From: Caldifarciminota bacterium
Lineage (GTDB): Bacteria > Hydrothermota > Tepidihabitantia > Tepidihabitantales > CAIPLT01
Assembly: GCA_025061975.1 (NCBI GenBank)
Contig: JANXBB010000242.1
Span: 1-7,140, forward strand
Length of the DNA: 7,140 bases
Direction of reading: 5' to 3'
A program made the position numbers and the translations under genes. Shown in pieces: positions 1 through 6,063 of this stretch. Each line of letters starts with the position of its first letter. Position 1 is the stretch's first letter. The notes below the pieces were generated by a model. That model did not search any database, was not told where the DNA came from, and saw only the letters and a list, made by a program, of their open reading frames with translations.

Positions 1-45
1 CATACTAAGAAACTCATCTTCACGCGCTAATTAGTATTAAAACTT

Positions 46-93
46 AAACCTTGGGGTGTAGGGGTTATTTTTCTCCTACACCCCAAGGTTTTT
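46..93 (+). terminator. Intrinsic terminator upstream of phoB
   Basis: A perfect 17-bp inverted repeat pairs 46-62 with 75-91 around a 12-nt loop (63-74). The stem core is GGGGTGTAGG / CCTACACCCC, and five T residues (89-93) end the right arm on the + strand. The left arm is preceded by an A-rich stretch, so some termination in the other direction is also possible. It most likely ends a transcription unit whose genes lie left of the window and insulates phoB from it. No other gene can be supported in the first 131 bases. Confidence 0.85.
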
Positions 94-131
94 ATAGATA
101 AAGTTTCGAGATGATTTTGATCTAACAAAAT

Positions 132-815
132 ATGAGCAAAACTATAGCAATTGTTGAAGATGATCCGGATATTGTTGAAGTTATTTCGTATCATTTAGAG
201 AAAGAAAAATTTAAAGTTGAAAATTTCTATAATGGAGAAAGTTTTCTAGATTATATAAAAGAGCACAAACCCAATTTAATAATTCTAGATTTAATGTTAC
301 CGGGTGTAGACGGGCTTGAAATTTGTAAGATTCTTAAAAGTGATCCCAAAACTCAATTGATACCTATTATTGTGGTAACTGCCAAAGGAGCCGAAAGTGA
401 CCGAATCTTAGGTTTAGAATTAGGTGCAGATGATTATCTTACAAAGCCATTCAGTCCTAAAGAACTTGTTGCTCGAATCAAAGCGGTACTACGCCGTGTT
501 GAACAGAAATCTGTTGAAGAAAAAATTTTTAGCAAAGCAGGACTAAAAGTTGATTTTCTGCACTATGAGGTTTTTGTTGATGGTAAACGAATAAAGCTTA
601 CAAAAACAGAGTTCGAAATACTAAAAATATTAATTACCCGCCCCGGCTGGGTATTTAGTCGTAAGCAATTTATTGACGAAGTTTGGGATTATGATAAAAT
701 AATATCCACCCGCACGGTTGATGTTCACATCTGGAATTTAAGGAAAAAACTAGGAAAATATGGTAAATGGATAAAATCAGTGTCAGGAATCGGATATAAA
801 TTTGACGCTCCATGA
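132..815 (+). CDS. phoB: Phosphate-regulon response regulator, OmpR/PhoB family
   Basis: This cytoplasmic two-component regulator of 227 residues has the usual PhoB length. The receiver domain (about 3-122) shows the acidic pair D10/D11, the phosphoacceptor D53 in LDLMLPG, the switch residue T83 and the conserved K105 in LTKPF. A winged-helix DNA-binding domain (about 133-227) follows, with the recognition helix near 193-207 (TRTVDVHIWNLRKKL) and a C-terminal GIGYKF hairpin. The ATG at 132 is the first start after an in-frame stop at 123-125. No Shine-Dalgarno sequence precedes it, so initiation is leaderless or otherwise weak. It overlaps phoR by 4 bp (ATGA). The family assignment is firm from the domains. 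The specific phosphate role rests on the kinase and pst neighbours, and its likely target is the 11-bp repeat array upstream of the porin gene. Confidence 0.93.
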   Translation: MSKTIAIVEDDPDIVEVISYHLEKEKFKVENFYNGESFLDYIKEHKPNLIILDLMLPGVDGLEICKILKSDPKTQLIPIIVVTAKGAESDRILGLELGADDYLTKPFSPKELVARIKAVLRRVEQKSVEEKIFSKAGLKVDFLHYEVFVDGKRIKLTKTEFEILKILITRPGWVFSRKQFIDEVWDYDKIISTRTVDVHIWNLRKKLGKYGKWIKSVSGIGYKFDAP

Positions 816-2536
816 AGACTATTCCCGTAAAACTAATATTACGATTCATGGTATATTACGGATTATTTGTTTTAATTTTACACGCTATATTCCAGGTCGT
901 TTTGTCAGTCGAAAATAAAAAATCCCAAATTAATTTTTTGTTTCAAAAATTAAAAGAAGAGGCGAGTATCCTCAAAAATTATTACAAACCACTTATTGCT
1001 CAATCGGATAAGAGAAAATTACAACTTGAAACAATAAAAATAACAGAAAAAACAAATTTACAAGTGACAATTGTAAATCCTAACGGAGAAGTAATCGCAA
1101 CTACTGAAAGCAGTTCACACAGAAAAAATTTTGAACCAGAATTTGCCCAAGCAATTAAACGAGGTGAAGGCAAAGCTATACGTCGCGATCCATCTCAAAA
1201 AACAACGATTATTCACTATACTTTGCCTATTGAGGAAGACAATAAAGTGTTAGCTTTACTTAGAATTAGCATGCCTATTGACAGATTAAGAATTTCTACG
1301 GTACGGATAATTGGATGGGTAATTTATATATTTAGTTTATTATTTGGTGGTGTAGTTATTTTTTATAAGCTAACCTCACCAATAAATACGATTGTCAACG
1401 CATTACAACAAATAAAATCCGGGCAGTTTCCAGGGCGAAGTTTTATAAAAAGAAAAGACGAAATAGGAGTTTTAAATAATCTAGTAAATGAAATAAATGA
1501 AACAATGCAGACTCTCATAAATTCTTTTAATGCCGATAAAGAAGAATTAAAATCGCTGATTTCCACACTGAATGTAGGTTTGGTGGTAATTGATGATAAA
1601 GGTAAAATTGTAATGAACAACGAAAATTTTAAACGAGTAGTCCGAATCGATGACGTCGTGGGGCGATATTATTGGGAAGTACTTCCTGATCCTCAATTTG
1701 AGAATTTCATGCAGGAACTAAATGAAAACAGAGCGATTACCCAAGAACTTGTATATGGCGAGCGAGTTTATCTTGTAGCAGGTAATCTTATTAAAAATTT
1801 TCCAGCGAAAAAAAATATTGTAATATTTAACGATATAACAGATATTAAAAAACTATCAGAAATGAAATCTGAATTTGTGGTTAATGCGTCGCATGAACTT
1901 AAGACTCCTTTAACCAGTATTAAAGGTTCAGTTGAAGCTTTAAAAGAAAGTGCGACGAAGTCTCAAATGCCATTTATTAAAATTATGGAACGAAATATCG
2001 AGCGGGTAATAAAAATTATCGATGATCTTTTACTTCTCGCTTCATTAGAAGAGCGAAGAGATGAAAAGTTAGAATTTGAACAAATAAATTTAACTTCTTT
2101 GCTACGGTATCTCAAGAAACTTTTTGCTGGCAAATTACAAGAAAAAAATGTAAAACTTAAGATAAATATCGCTCCAGAGGCAAAAAGTATTTACGGCGAT
2201 GCATTTTTAATTGAAGAAATGCTAATTAATTTATTGGACAATGCAATTAAATATAATATAAAAGGGGGGAAAATTACTATTGAAACTATTCGCCAAAATG
2301 ACACAATCGTAATTACGGTAGAGGATACGGGTATTGGTATTCCTCAAGATAAATTGCCCAAAATATTTGAACGGTTTTATGTAGTTGATAAGGCGCGGTC
2401 TCGAGTTACCGGCGGGACCGGTTTAGGCTTAGCGATTGTAAAACATATTGTGCTAAAACACGAAGGCGAAATAAACGTTACTAGTGAGATAGGAAAGGGA
2501 ACAAAGTTTGTTATCAAACTACCCCAAAACAGGTAA
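812..2536 (+). CDS. phoR: Membrane sensor histidine kinase, PhoR-like
   Basis: This 574-residue sensor kinase should phosphorylate the adjacent regulator. In order it has: transmembrane helix 1 (about 9-31); an extracytoplasmic domain of about 130 residues; transmembrane helix 2 (about 166-187); a HAMP linker (about 188-240); a PAS-like domain (about 246-345); a HisKA dimerisation domain with the phosphoacceptor H361 in ASHELKTPL; and a HATPase_c domain. The HATPase_c domain has an N box (N473 and N477 in LINLLDNAIKYN), G1 DTGIGI (505-510), F box KIFERFY (517-523) and G2 GGTGLGLAI (534-542). All catalytic boxes are intact. The sizeable outer domain resembles Bacillus-type PhoR, whereas E. coli PhoR has almost none. 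The start overlaps the phoB stop and lacks a clear ribosome-binding site, which suggests translational coupling. Phosphate specificity is inferred from context; in known systems PhoR is held inactive by Pst and PhoU when phosphate is plentiful. Confidence 0.9.
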   Translation: MKTIPVKLILRFMVYYGLFVLILHAIFQVVLSVENKKSQINFLFQKLKEEASILKNYYKPLIAQSDKRKLQLETIKITEKTNLQVTIVNPNGEVIATTESSSHRKNFEPEFAQAIKRGEGKAIRRDPSQKTTIIHYTLPIEEDNKVLALLRISMPIDRLRISTVRIIGWVIYIFSLLFGGVVIFYKLTSPINTIVNALQQIKSGQFPGRSFIKRKDEIGVLNNLVNEINETMQTLINSFNADKEELKSLISTLNVGLVVIDDKGKIVMNNENFKRVVRIDDVVGRYYWEVLPDPQFENFMQELNENRAITQELVYGERVYLVAGNLIKNFPAKKNIVIFNDITDIKKLSEMKSEFVVNASHELKTPLTSIKGSVEALKESATKSQMPFIKIMERNIERVIKIIDDLLLLASLEERRDEKLEFEQINLTSLLRYLKKLFAGKLQEKNVKLKINIAPEAKSIYGDAFLIEEMLINLLDNAIKYNIKGGKITIETIRQNDTIVITVEDTGIGIPQDKLPKIFERFYVVDKARSRVTGGTGLGLAIVKHIVLKHEGEINVTSEIGKGTKFVIKLPQNR

Positions 2537-2541
2537 GACAT

Positions 2542-2958
2542 ATGAGGAAAAAAGTTTTATTTATTTGTACACATAATTCTGCGCGATCACAGATTGCCGA
2601 AGGATTGCTAAACTATCTATACGGAGATAAATACGAAGCTTTTAGTGCTGGTACTCAACCAACCCAAGTTCATCCTTATGCAATAAAAGTGATGCAAGAG
2701 ATTGGGATTGATATTTCACATCATTATTCCAAAAGTATACAAGAATTTGTCAATAAAGAATTTGACTATGTTGTTACGGTATGTGATAGCGCCAATGAGA
2801 CCTGCCCAATCTTTTCAAATAGTAAAATAAGAATCCACAAAAGTTTTGAAAATCCAGTAAATTTCACCGGTAGCGAAGCAGAGATCTTAAATAATTTCCG
2901 TAAAGTGCGAGATGAAATCAAAGAATGGATTGTGGAGTTTTTCGGAAGATTTTCTTAA
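2542..2958 (+). CDS. arsC: Thioredoxin-type arsenate reductase / LMW-phosphatase-fold protein
   Basis: This 138-residue cytoplasmic protein has the low-molecular-weight phosphatase fold. The anion-binding loop CTHNSARS gives the nucleophile C9 and R15 (C-x5-R). C81 and C88, in CDSANETC, complete the three-cysteine relay of pI258-type ArsC (C10, C82 and C89 there), which reduces arsenate to arsenite and is recycled by thioredoxin. The C-terminal RKVRDEIKEW segment also fits the family. One residue is odd: the general acid normally found as Asp-Pro is Asn-Pro here (FENP, N104), so activity may be reduced or changed. The gene starts 5 bp after phoR, with AGGTAA (2531-2536, overlapping the phoR stop) as a modest ribosome-binding site, so it is probably cotranscribed with phoBR. 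The family is confident and arsenate reduction is likely; a phosphatase role is the alternative. Confidence 0.8.
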   Translation: MRKKVLFICTHNSARSQIAEGLLNYLYGDKYEAFSAGTQPTQVHPYAIKVMQEIGIDISHHYSKSIQEFVNKEFDYVVTVCDSANETCPIFSNSKIRIHKSFENPVNFTGSEAEILNNFRKVRDEIKEWIVEFFGRFS

Positions 2959-3020
2959 TAAAATCCGGCTGAACCTCTTAACAAAATCTTAATAAAATCT
3001 TAATAAAATCTTTACTCAGT
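2954..3020 (+). promoter_or_regulatory. Pho-box array: tandem 11-bp direct repeats
   Basis: Four contiguous 11-mers run from 2977 to 3020: CTTAACAAAAT (2977), CTTAATAAAAT (2988), CTTAATAAAAT (2999) and the degenerate CTTTACTCAGT (3010). Their hexamer cores TTAACA, TTAATA, TTAATA and TTTACT begin at 2978, 2989, 3000 and 3011, exactly one helical turn apart. A fifth perfect CTTAATAAAAT (2954-2964) overlaps the stop of the arsC-like gene and is slightly out of phase (23 bp before the first). Tandem 11-bp spacing is the hallmark of PhoB/PhoP operators, and TTAACA-like cores match the Bacillus PhoP type. It lies directly upstream of the porin-pst unit and 0.8-2.2 kb downstream of phoB. Binding is inferred. 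Confidence 0.72.
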
Positions 3021-3025
3021 AACGC

Positions 3026-3044
3026 TAAAATTTTCGCGTATGAT
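3026..3044 (+). promoter_or_regulatory. Candidate -10 elements of the porin-pst promoter
   Basis: Two hexamers downstream of the Pho-box array each match TATAAT at five of six positions: TAAAAT (3026-3031) and TATGAT (3039-3044). With TAAAAT, the four repeats would fall at roughly -60 to -20 relative to the start of transcription, the placement usual for PhoP/PhoB-activated promoters. With TATGAT they would lie about one helical turn further upstream. There is no good -35 hexamer, as expected for a promoter that depends on an activator. Which one is used cannot be settled from sequence. Confidence 0.45.
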
Positions 3045-3074
3045 TAAACCAAGCTGTAGTATCAAACTAAACTC

Positions 3075-3080
3075 GGGGGT
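3075..3080 (+). promoter_or_regulatory. Ribosome-binding site of the porin gene
   Basis: GGGGGT lies 5 nt before the ATG at 3086 and can pair with the 16S rRNA tail (GGAGGT complement) with one G-U wobble. It supports this start over the internal ATG at codon 14, and keeps a short basic stretch ahead of the signal-peptide hydrophobic core. Confidence 0.6.
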
Positions 3081-3085
3081 GCTTA

Positions 3086-4246
3086 ATGCACAACACAAAT
3101 CATAAAAAAATAAAAACAATTATTATGTCGTTACTCATTACCGCATTCGTGTTAAACATCTACGCCTTAGAAGTTAAGCTCACGAATGAAGTATGGAATC
3201 GCTATCTATTAGAACGAAAAGATGGGCAAACGACAAAAAGCCAAATAAGTCTTGATCGAGGGTATCTGACACTTGAACCAACTTTAAACGATCAAATAAA
3301 AGGGCGTTTTACACTTGACTTTTTCTCGAGTGATAAATATAATGATGGTGGAGGACTTAAGGTTAAATACGGATATTTGCAATTCAGTAAATTGCTTCCG
3401 GTGAGTGAGAATAATTTAGAAATTGGCCTTCTTAAAAATTACTTCGGGATAGTCTATGATTGGGAATATCCGGTTATCGAAAAAGCATTAGAAGACAAAG
3501 AGAAAGTTGTTGCTTCAGCAGATTACGGAGTTGCATTTACCGGACTTTTACCCCAAGGATTGGGCGAATATGCATTCGGAATTTACAATGGTGAAGGATA
3601 TACAAAAACTCAAACCAAAGTAAATAAAAATTTCGCCTATCTTTTTAATATGCGTTTAATTCCTATAGCAGGAATTACCTTAGGAGGTTCGCTACTTACT
3701 GACCGGCCAGGTTTTATAGGGCTTGTAAGGGATACAACAACCACCACTCGAGCTGAATCGGTATTTAAAAACGTTTTTGACAAACGAAGGGCTTTTAGTA
3801 CAGTAGCGAAGTTCGCGTTTGGGCCGATAGAAGTCTGGGGTGAGTATCTTAAGAGCTATTATGACTCTACAATAACTAAAAAGGTTTCTCGACCTAATAT
3901 TCCTGATACAGTAACTGATATATCTTATATTTACAAAAGTCACGGTTACTCAGTAACGCCGATAATTTCACTATCAAATTTAGTCAATTTTGACGGCGAA
4001 TTGGTATTACGATTTGATTATTGGGATCCGAATCGTGATGTTAGAACATATGCGAATTTCACAACGACATTGGGGTTTAACTATATTTTAATTCGTAGCA
4101 GCAGTGCATCACCAATTCTTACGATTCAAGCAAATTGGTCACGAAAATTTTACAAAAAGGAAGATCCACAAGTTACCGATAAGAAACCTGAGGATCAAGT
4201 GGGTATTCAATTGAAGTGGAAATATAATGTAACAATAACCAATTAA
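3086..4246 (+). CDS. Outer-membrane porin, OprO/OprP-like (putative phosphate-selective)
   Basis: A 386-residue exported beta-barrel protein. The N-terminus is a signal peptide: basic KKIK (7-10), hydrophobic core 11-24 and probable cleavage after NIYA (A27). The mature part alternates polar and hydrophobic residues with frequent Tyr, Trp and Phe, as in barrels. The block 112-172 follows the OprO/OprP pattern: a KNYFG segment (117-121), an aromatic WEYP (126-129), DYGVAFTG (146-153) and FGIYNGEGY (164-172). The length fits that family (about 400 residues). The barrel ends at Y380, with six more residues and no terminal Phe, which departs from the classical beta-signal. It sits between the Pho-box array and pstS with only 39 bp to pstS and no terminator between, so it is probably the first gene of the pst operon. 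Phosphate passage across the outer membrane is inferred from family resemblance and context; other anions are possible. Confidence 0.72.
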   Translation: MHNTNHKKIKTIIMSLLITAFVLNIYALEVKLTNEVWNRYLLERKDGQTTKSQISLDRGYLTLEPTLNDQIKGRFTLDFFSSDKYNDGGGLKVKYGYLQFSKLLPVSENNLEIGLLKNYFGIVYDWEYPVIEKALEDKEKVVASADYGVAFTGLLPQGLGEYAFGIYNGEGYTKTQTKVNKNFAYLFNMRLIPIAGITLGGSLLTDRPGFIGLVRDTTTTTRAESVFKNVFDKRRAFSTVAKFAFGPIEVWGEYLKSYYDSTITKKVSRPNIPDTVTDISYIYKSHGYSVTPIISLSNLVNFDGELVLRFDYWDPNRDVRTYANFTTTLGFNYILIRSSSASPILTIQANWSRKFYKKEDPQVTDKKPEDQVGIQLKWKYNVTITN

Positions 4247-4270
4247 ATCTAAAATGCATCAAATTAAAAC

Positions 4271-4277
4271 AAGGAGG
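4271..4277 (+). promoter_or_regulatory. Strong ribosome-binding site of pstS
   Basis: AAGGAGG, a near-perfect Shine-Dalgarno sequence, lies 8 nt before the pstS ATG. It is the strongest such site in the window and contrasts with phoB and pstC, which have none. This fits the need for binding protein in excess over the permease. Confidence 0.85.
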
Positions 4278-4285
4278 AAGAAAAA

Positions 4286-5095
4286 ATGAGAATCCTTGGA
4301 ATATTTTTAAGTGTTGTTTTGTGTATATTTAACATATCCTATGGGGCTAAAAAAACAATTACCATCGCCGGCTCAACAACCGTTCTTCCAATTGCTCAGA
4401 AATGTGCTGAAGCATATATGGATGTAAATCCGCAGGTTAATATTAGTATTCGAGGCGGCGGATCAGGCGTGGGAATTTCGGCATTAATTTCCAAAACCGT
4501 TGACATTGCTAATTCGTCTCGCCCAATTAAGGATAAGGAACTTAATACTGCTCGTCAAAAAGGAGTGAATCCTTATGGTACGATAATCGCTTTGGATGGG
4601 ATTGCAATTGTTGTTAATCCTCAAAATCCAATAAATGAGATTTCACTAAAAACTCTTAAAGATATCTATACAGGTAAAATAACTAATTGGAGAGCTTTAG
4701 GCGGTCCAGATCAAGAAATTGTAGTAATCTCCCGTGATGTTGCTTCAGGGACTTTTGAGGTGTTTAAAGAAAAAGTGTTAGGCGGTGAAAAAGTCCGGGA
4801 TGACGCATTAATGCTTGCATCTAACAAAGCAGTAGCAACCACAGTTAAAGATACTCGCGGAGCAATTGGTTATATTGGTCTTGGTTATATCTCCGAGGAC
4901 GTTAAGGTTCTAAAAGTAGACGGAGTTATTCCGAATGCGGAGACAGTGCGCAAAGGAAAATATAAAATTGCTCGACCGTTATATATGTATACGAACGGCA
5001 CACCTAAAGGAATCGTTAAGGATTTTATTGACTTTATTTTATCACCAACGGGCCAAAAATTAATAACTGATGTCGGATTTATCTCCTTACAGTAA
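4286..5095 (+). CDS. pstS: Periplasmic phosphate-binding protein of the Pst transporter
   Basis: A 269-residue exported solute-binding protein that captures phosphate and delivers it to PstCA. A short signal peptide (1 to about 20-21, hydrophobic from I3 to I17, cleavage near SYGA) has no lipobox: the only early Cys, C13, lies inside the hydrophobic core after Leu. The protein is therefore predicted soluble in the periplasm. PstS anion-site motifs are present: AGSTTV (28-33), the Gly-rich RGGGSGVG (56-63), SSRP (77-80) and SRDVASGTFEVF (149-160, with R150, S154 and T156 as likely ligands). LKDIYTGKITNW (124-135) and ARPLYMYTNG (229-238) are further family signatures. The length fits the shorter PstS class. 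It is probably transcribed with the porin gene; the hairpin after it may keep its message more abundant than that of the permease. Confidence 0.93.
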   Translation: MRILGIFLSVVLCIFNISYGAKKTITIAGSTTVLPIAQKCAEAYMDVNPQVNISIRGGGSGVGISALISKTVDIANSSRPIKDKELNTARQKGVNPYGTIIALDGIAIVVNPQNPINEISLKTLKDIYTGKITNWRALGGPDQEIVVISRDVASGTFEVFKEKVLGGEKVRDDALMLASNKAVATTVKDTRGAIGYIGLGYISEDVKVLKVDGVIPNAETVRKGKYKIARPLYMYTNGTPKGIVKDFIDFILSPTGQKLITDVGFISLQ

Positions 5096-5123
5096 AAACT
5101 AAAGCGTAGAATCTCAAAAGCGC

Positions 5124-5160
5124 GGGGTGGGAGTGTAAAAATCCCACCCCTTGACTTTTA
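5124..5160 (+). terminator. Hairpin between pstS and pstC (attenuator or partial terminator)
   Basis: A perfect 9-bp GC-rich stem pairs 5124-5132 (GGGGTGGGA) with 5142-5150 (TCCCACCCC) around a 9-nt A-rich loop. The following tract, TTGACTTTTA, is T-rich but interrupted, so termination is probably incomplete. A hairpin after the binding-protein gene is common in ABC-transporter operons, where it limits read-through into the permease genes or shields the upstream message from 3' decay. The GGGGTG core is also found in the terminator at 46-91. Confidence 0.7.
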
Positions 5161-5180
5161 GGCTAAATTATTAGTAAAAT
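5151..5180 (+). promoter_or_regulatory. Possible promoter for pstCAB
   Basis: TTGACT (5151-5156) and TAAAAT (5175-5180) each match the sigma-70 consensus at five of six positions and are 18 bp apart. The start of transcription would fall at about 5187-5188, on the A of the pstC ATG, giving a leaderless message. The -35 element abuts the preceding hairpin and doubles as its T-rich tail. In AT-rich DNA such matches can arise by chance, so this is tentative. Confidence 0.35.
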
Positions 5181-5187
5181 AAGCTCA

Positions 5188-6063
5188 ATGAAATTGAAAG
5201 AAAACCTCTTTAAGGCAACTGCGAGTTTTTGTGCATTCTTATCAATAGTTTTTTTGTTGGCAATTATTATTTCAATTTTTAAAGAAGGATTGCCAATTTT
5301 TAAATCCTACGGGGTTTTCAAGTTTCTTTTTACTACAAGTTGGCATCCAACCCATGAGGAACCAACCTTCGGGATTTTAGCATTAATTGTTGGTTCGTTA
5401 GCAGTAACTTTGGGTTCATTAATTGTTGCAATTCCTTTAGGTATTGGCTCAGCAGTCTATCTTTCGGAAGTGGCAAGTGTTAGAACTCGTGAACTTCTTA
5501 AACCTTTTGTTGAACTTTTAGCAAGTATTCCTTCAGTGATTTATGGACTCTTTGGTATGGCATTTTTAGCGCCGTTTGTTATGCGCATTTTTAACTTATC
5601 GACCGGTCTTAATTTATTTACCGCTTCAATTGTTTTAGGAATAATGATTGTTCCTATAATCGCTAGTATCTCTGAAGATATAATGTCAGCATTACCCGCT
5701 GAACTACGCGAAGCAGCATATGCCTTGGGTGCTAATCGCTGGGAAACAATTTCTCGGGTGATTCTACCGGCAGCAAAATCAGGAATTTTTGCAAGCATTA
5801 TTTTAGGTTTCGGGCGTGCGATTGGTGAAACAATGCTTGTACTTATGGTTGCCGGCGGTGCTGCAATTATTCCCAAGTCAATTTTTTCACCGGTTCGACC
5901 CATGACTTCAGCAATTGCTGCAGAAATGGGGGAAACGATTATGGGCAGTGATCACTATCATGCACTTTTTGGGATTGCAATTGTGCTTTTTATTGTTACT
6001 TTTGTTTCTAATATTTTAACTGAGTTTATAAGACGTCGCGTGATGCGCGAGTTCAATCTATGA
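5188..6063 (+). CDS. pstC: Phosphate ABC transporter permease PstC
   Basis: One of the two inner-membrane permeases that form the phosphate channel. The 291 residues carry about six hydrophobic helices (near 13-32, 62-90, 107-132, 144-164, 198-220 and 259-280). The cytoplasmic EAA loop that docks on PstB is REAAYALGANRWETISRVILP (174-194). The Pst motif GRAIGETM (209-216) follows. The N-terminal segment with GLPIF, and PTFGILALIVGSL before helix 2, are typical of PstC. It is distinguished from PstA by order (right after pstS) and by these segments. The ATG at 5188 is the first after an in-frame stop at 5164-5166. It has no Shine-Dalgarno sequence, so either leaderless initiation or read-through translation at low efficiency is expected. 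Its stop overlaps the pstA start by 4 bp. Confidence 0.92.
   Translation: MKLKENLFKATASFCAFLSIVFLLAIIISIFKEGLPIFKSYGVFKFLFTTSWHPTHEEPTFGILALIVGSLAVTLGSLIVAIPLGIGSAVYLSEVASVRTRELLKPFVELLASIPSVIYGLFGMAFLAPFVMRIFNLSTGLNLFTASIVLGIMIVPIIASISEDIMSALPAELREAAYALGANRWETISRVILPAAKSGIFASIILGFGRAIGETMLVLMVAGGAAIIPKSIFSPVRPMTSAIAAEMGETIMGSDHYHALFGIAIVLFIVTFVSNILTEFIRRRVMREFNL

Noticed and set aside
1..30. A short open stretch ending in TAA (28-30) that could be the last nine codons of an upstream gene.
   Set aside because: Too short to recognise; a second frame is open to a TAG at 32-34, and a short minus-strand frame also reaches the edge. The terminator at 46-93 does suggest a + strand gene ends nearby, but the frame cannot be chosen.
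31..49. TTAGTA, TTAAAA and TTAAAC hexamers upstream of phoB as a second Pho box for autoregulation.
   Set aside because: Spacing is 6-7 bp, not 11, and the last overlaps the terminator stem; AT-rich chance matches are more likely.
2954..3020. The repeat array as a CRISPR or mobile-element remnant.
   Set aside because: The units are 11 bp with no unique spacers, and there are no cas genes, terminal inverted repeats or transposase; promoter position explains it better.
4247..4285. A separate promoter or terminator between the porin gene and pstS.
   Set aside because: The 39-bp gap holds a ribosome-binding site but no hairpin, no 11-bp repeats and no convincing promoter pair.
5541..5903. A 120-codon open frame on the minus strand inside pstC, and shorter minus-strand frames inside phoR, the porin gene, pstA and pstB.
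   Set aside because: All lie wholly within strongly supported + strand genes, show no family motif and have compositions expected of antisense frames.
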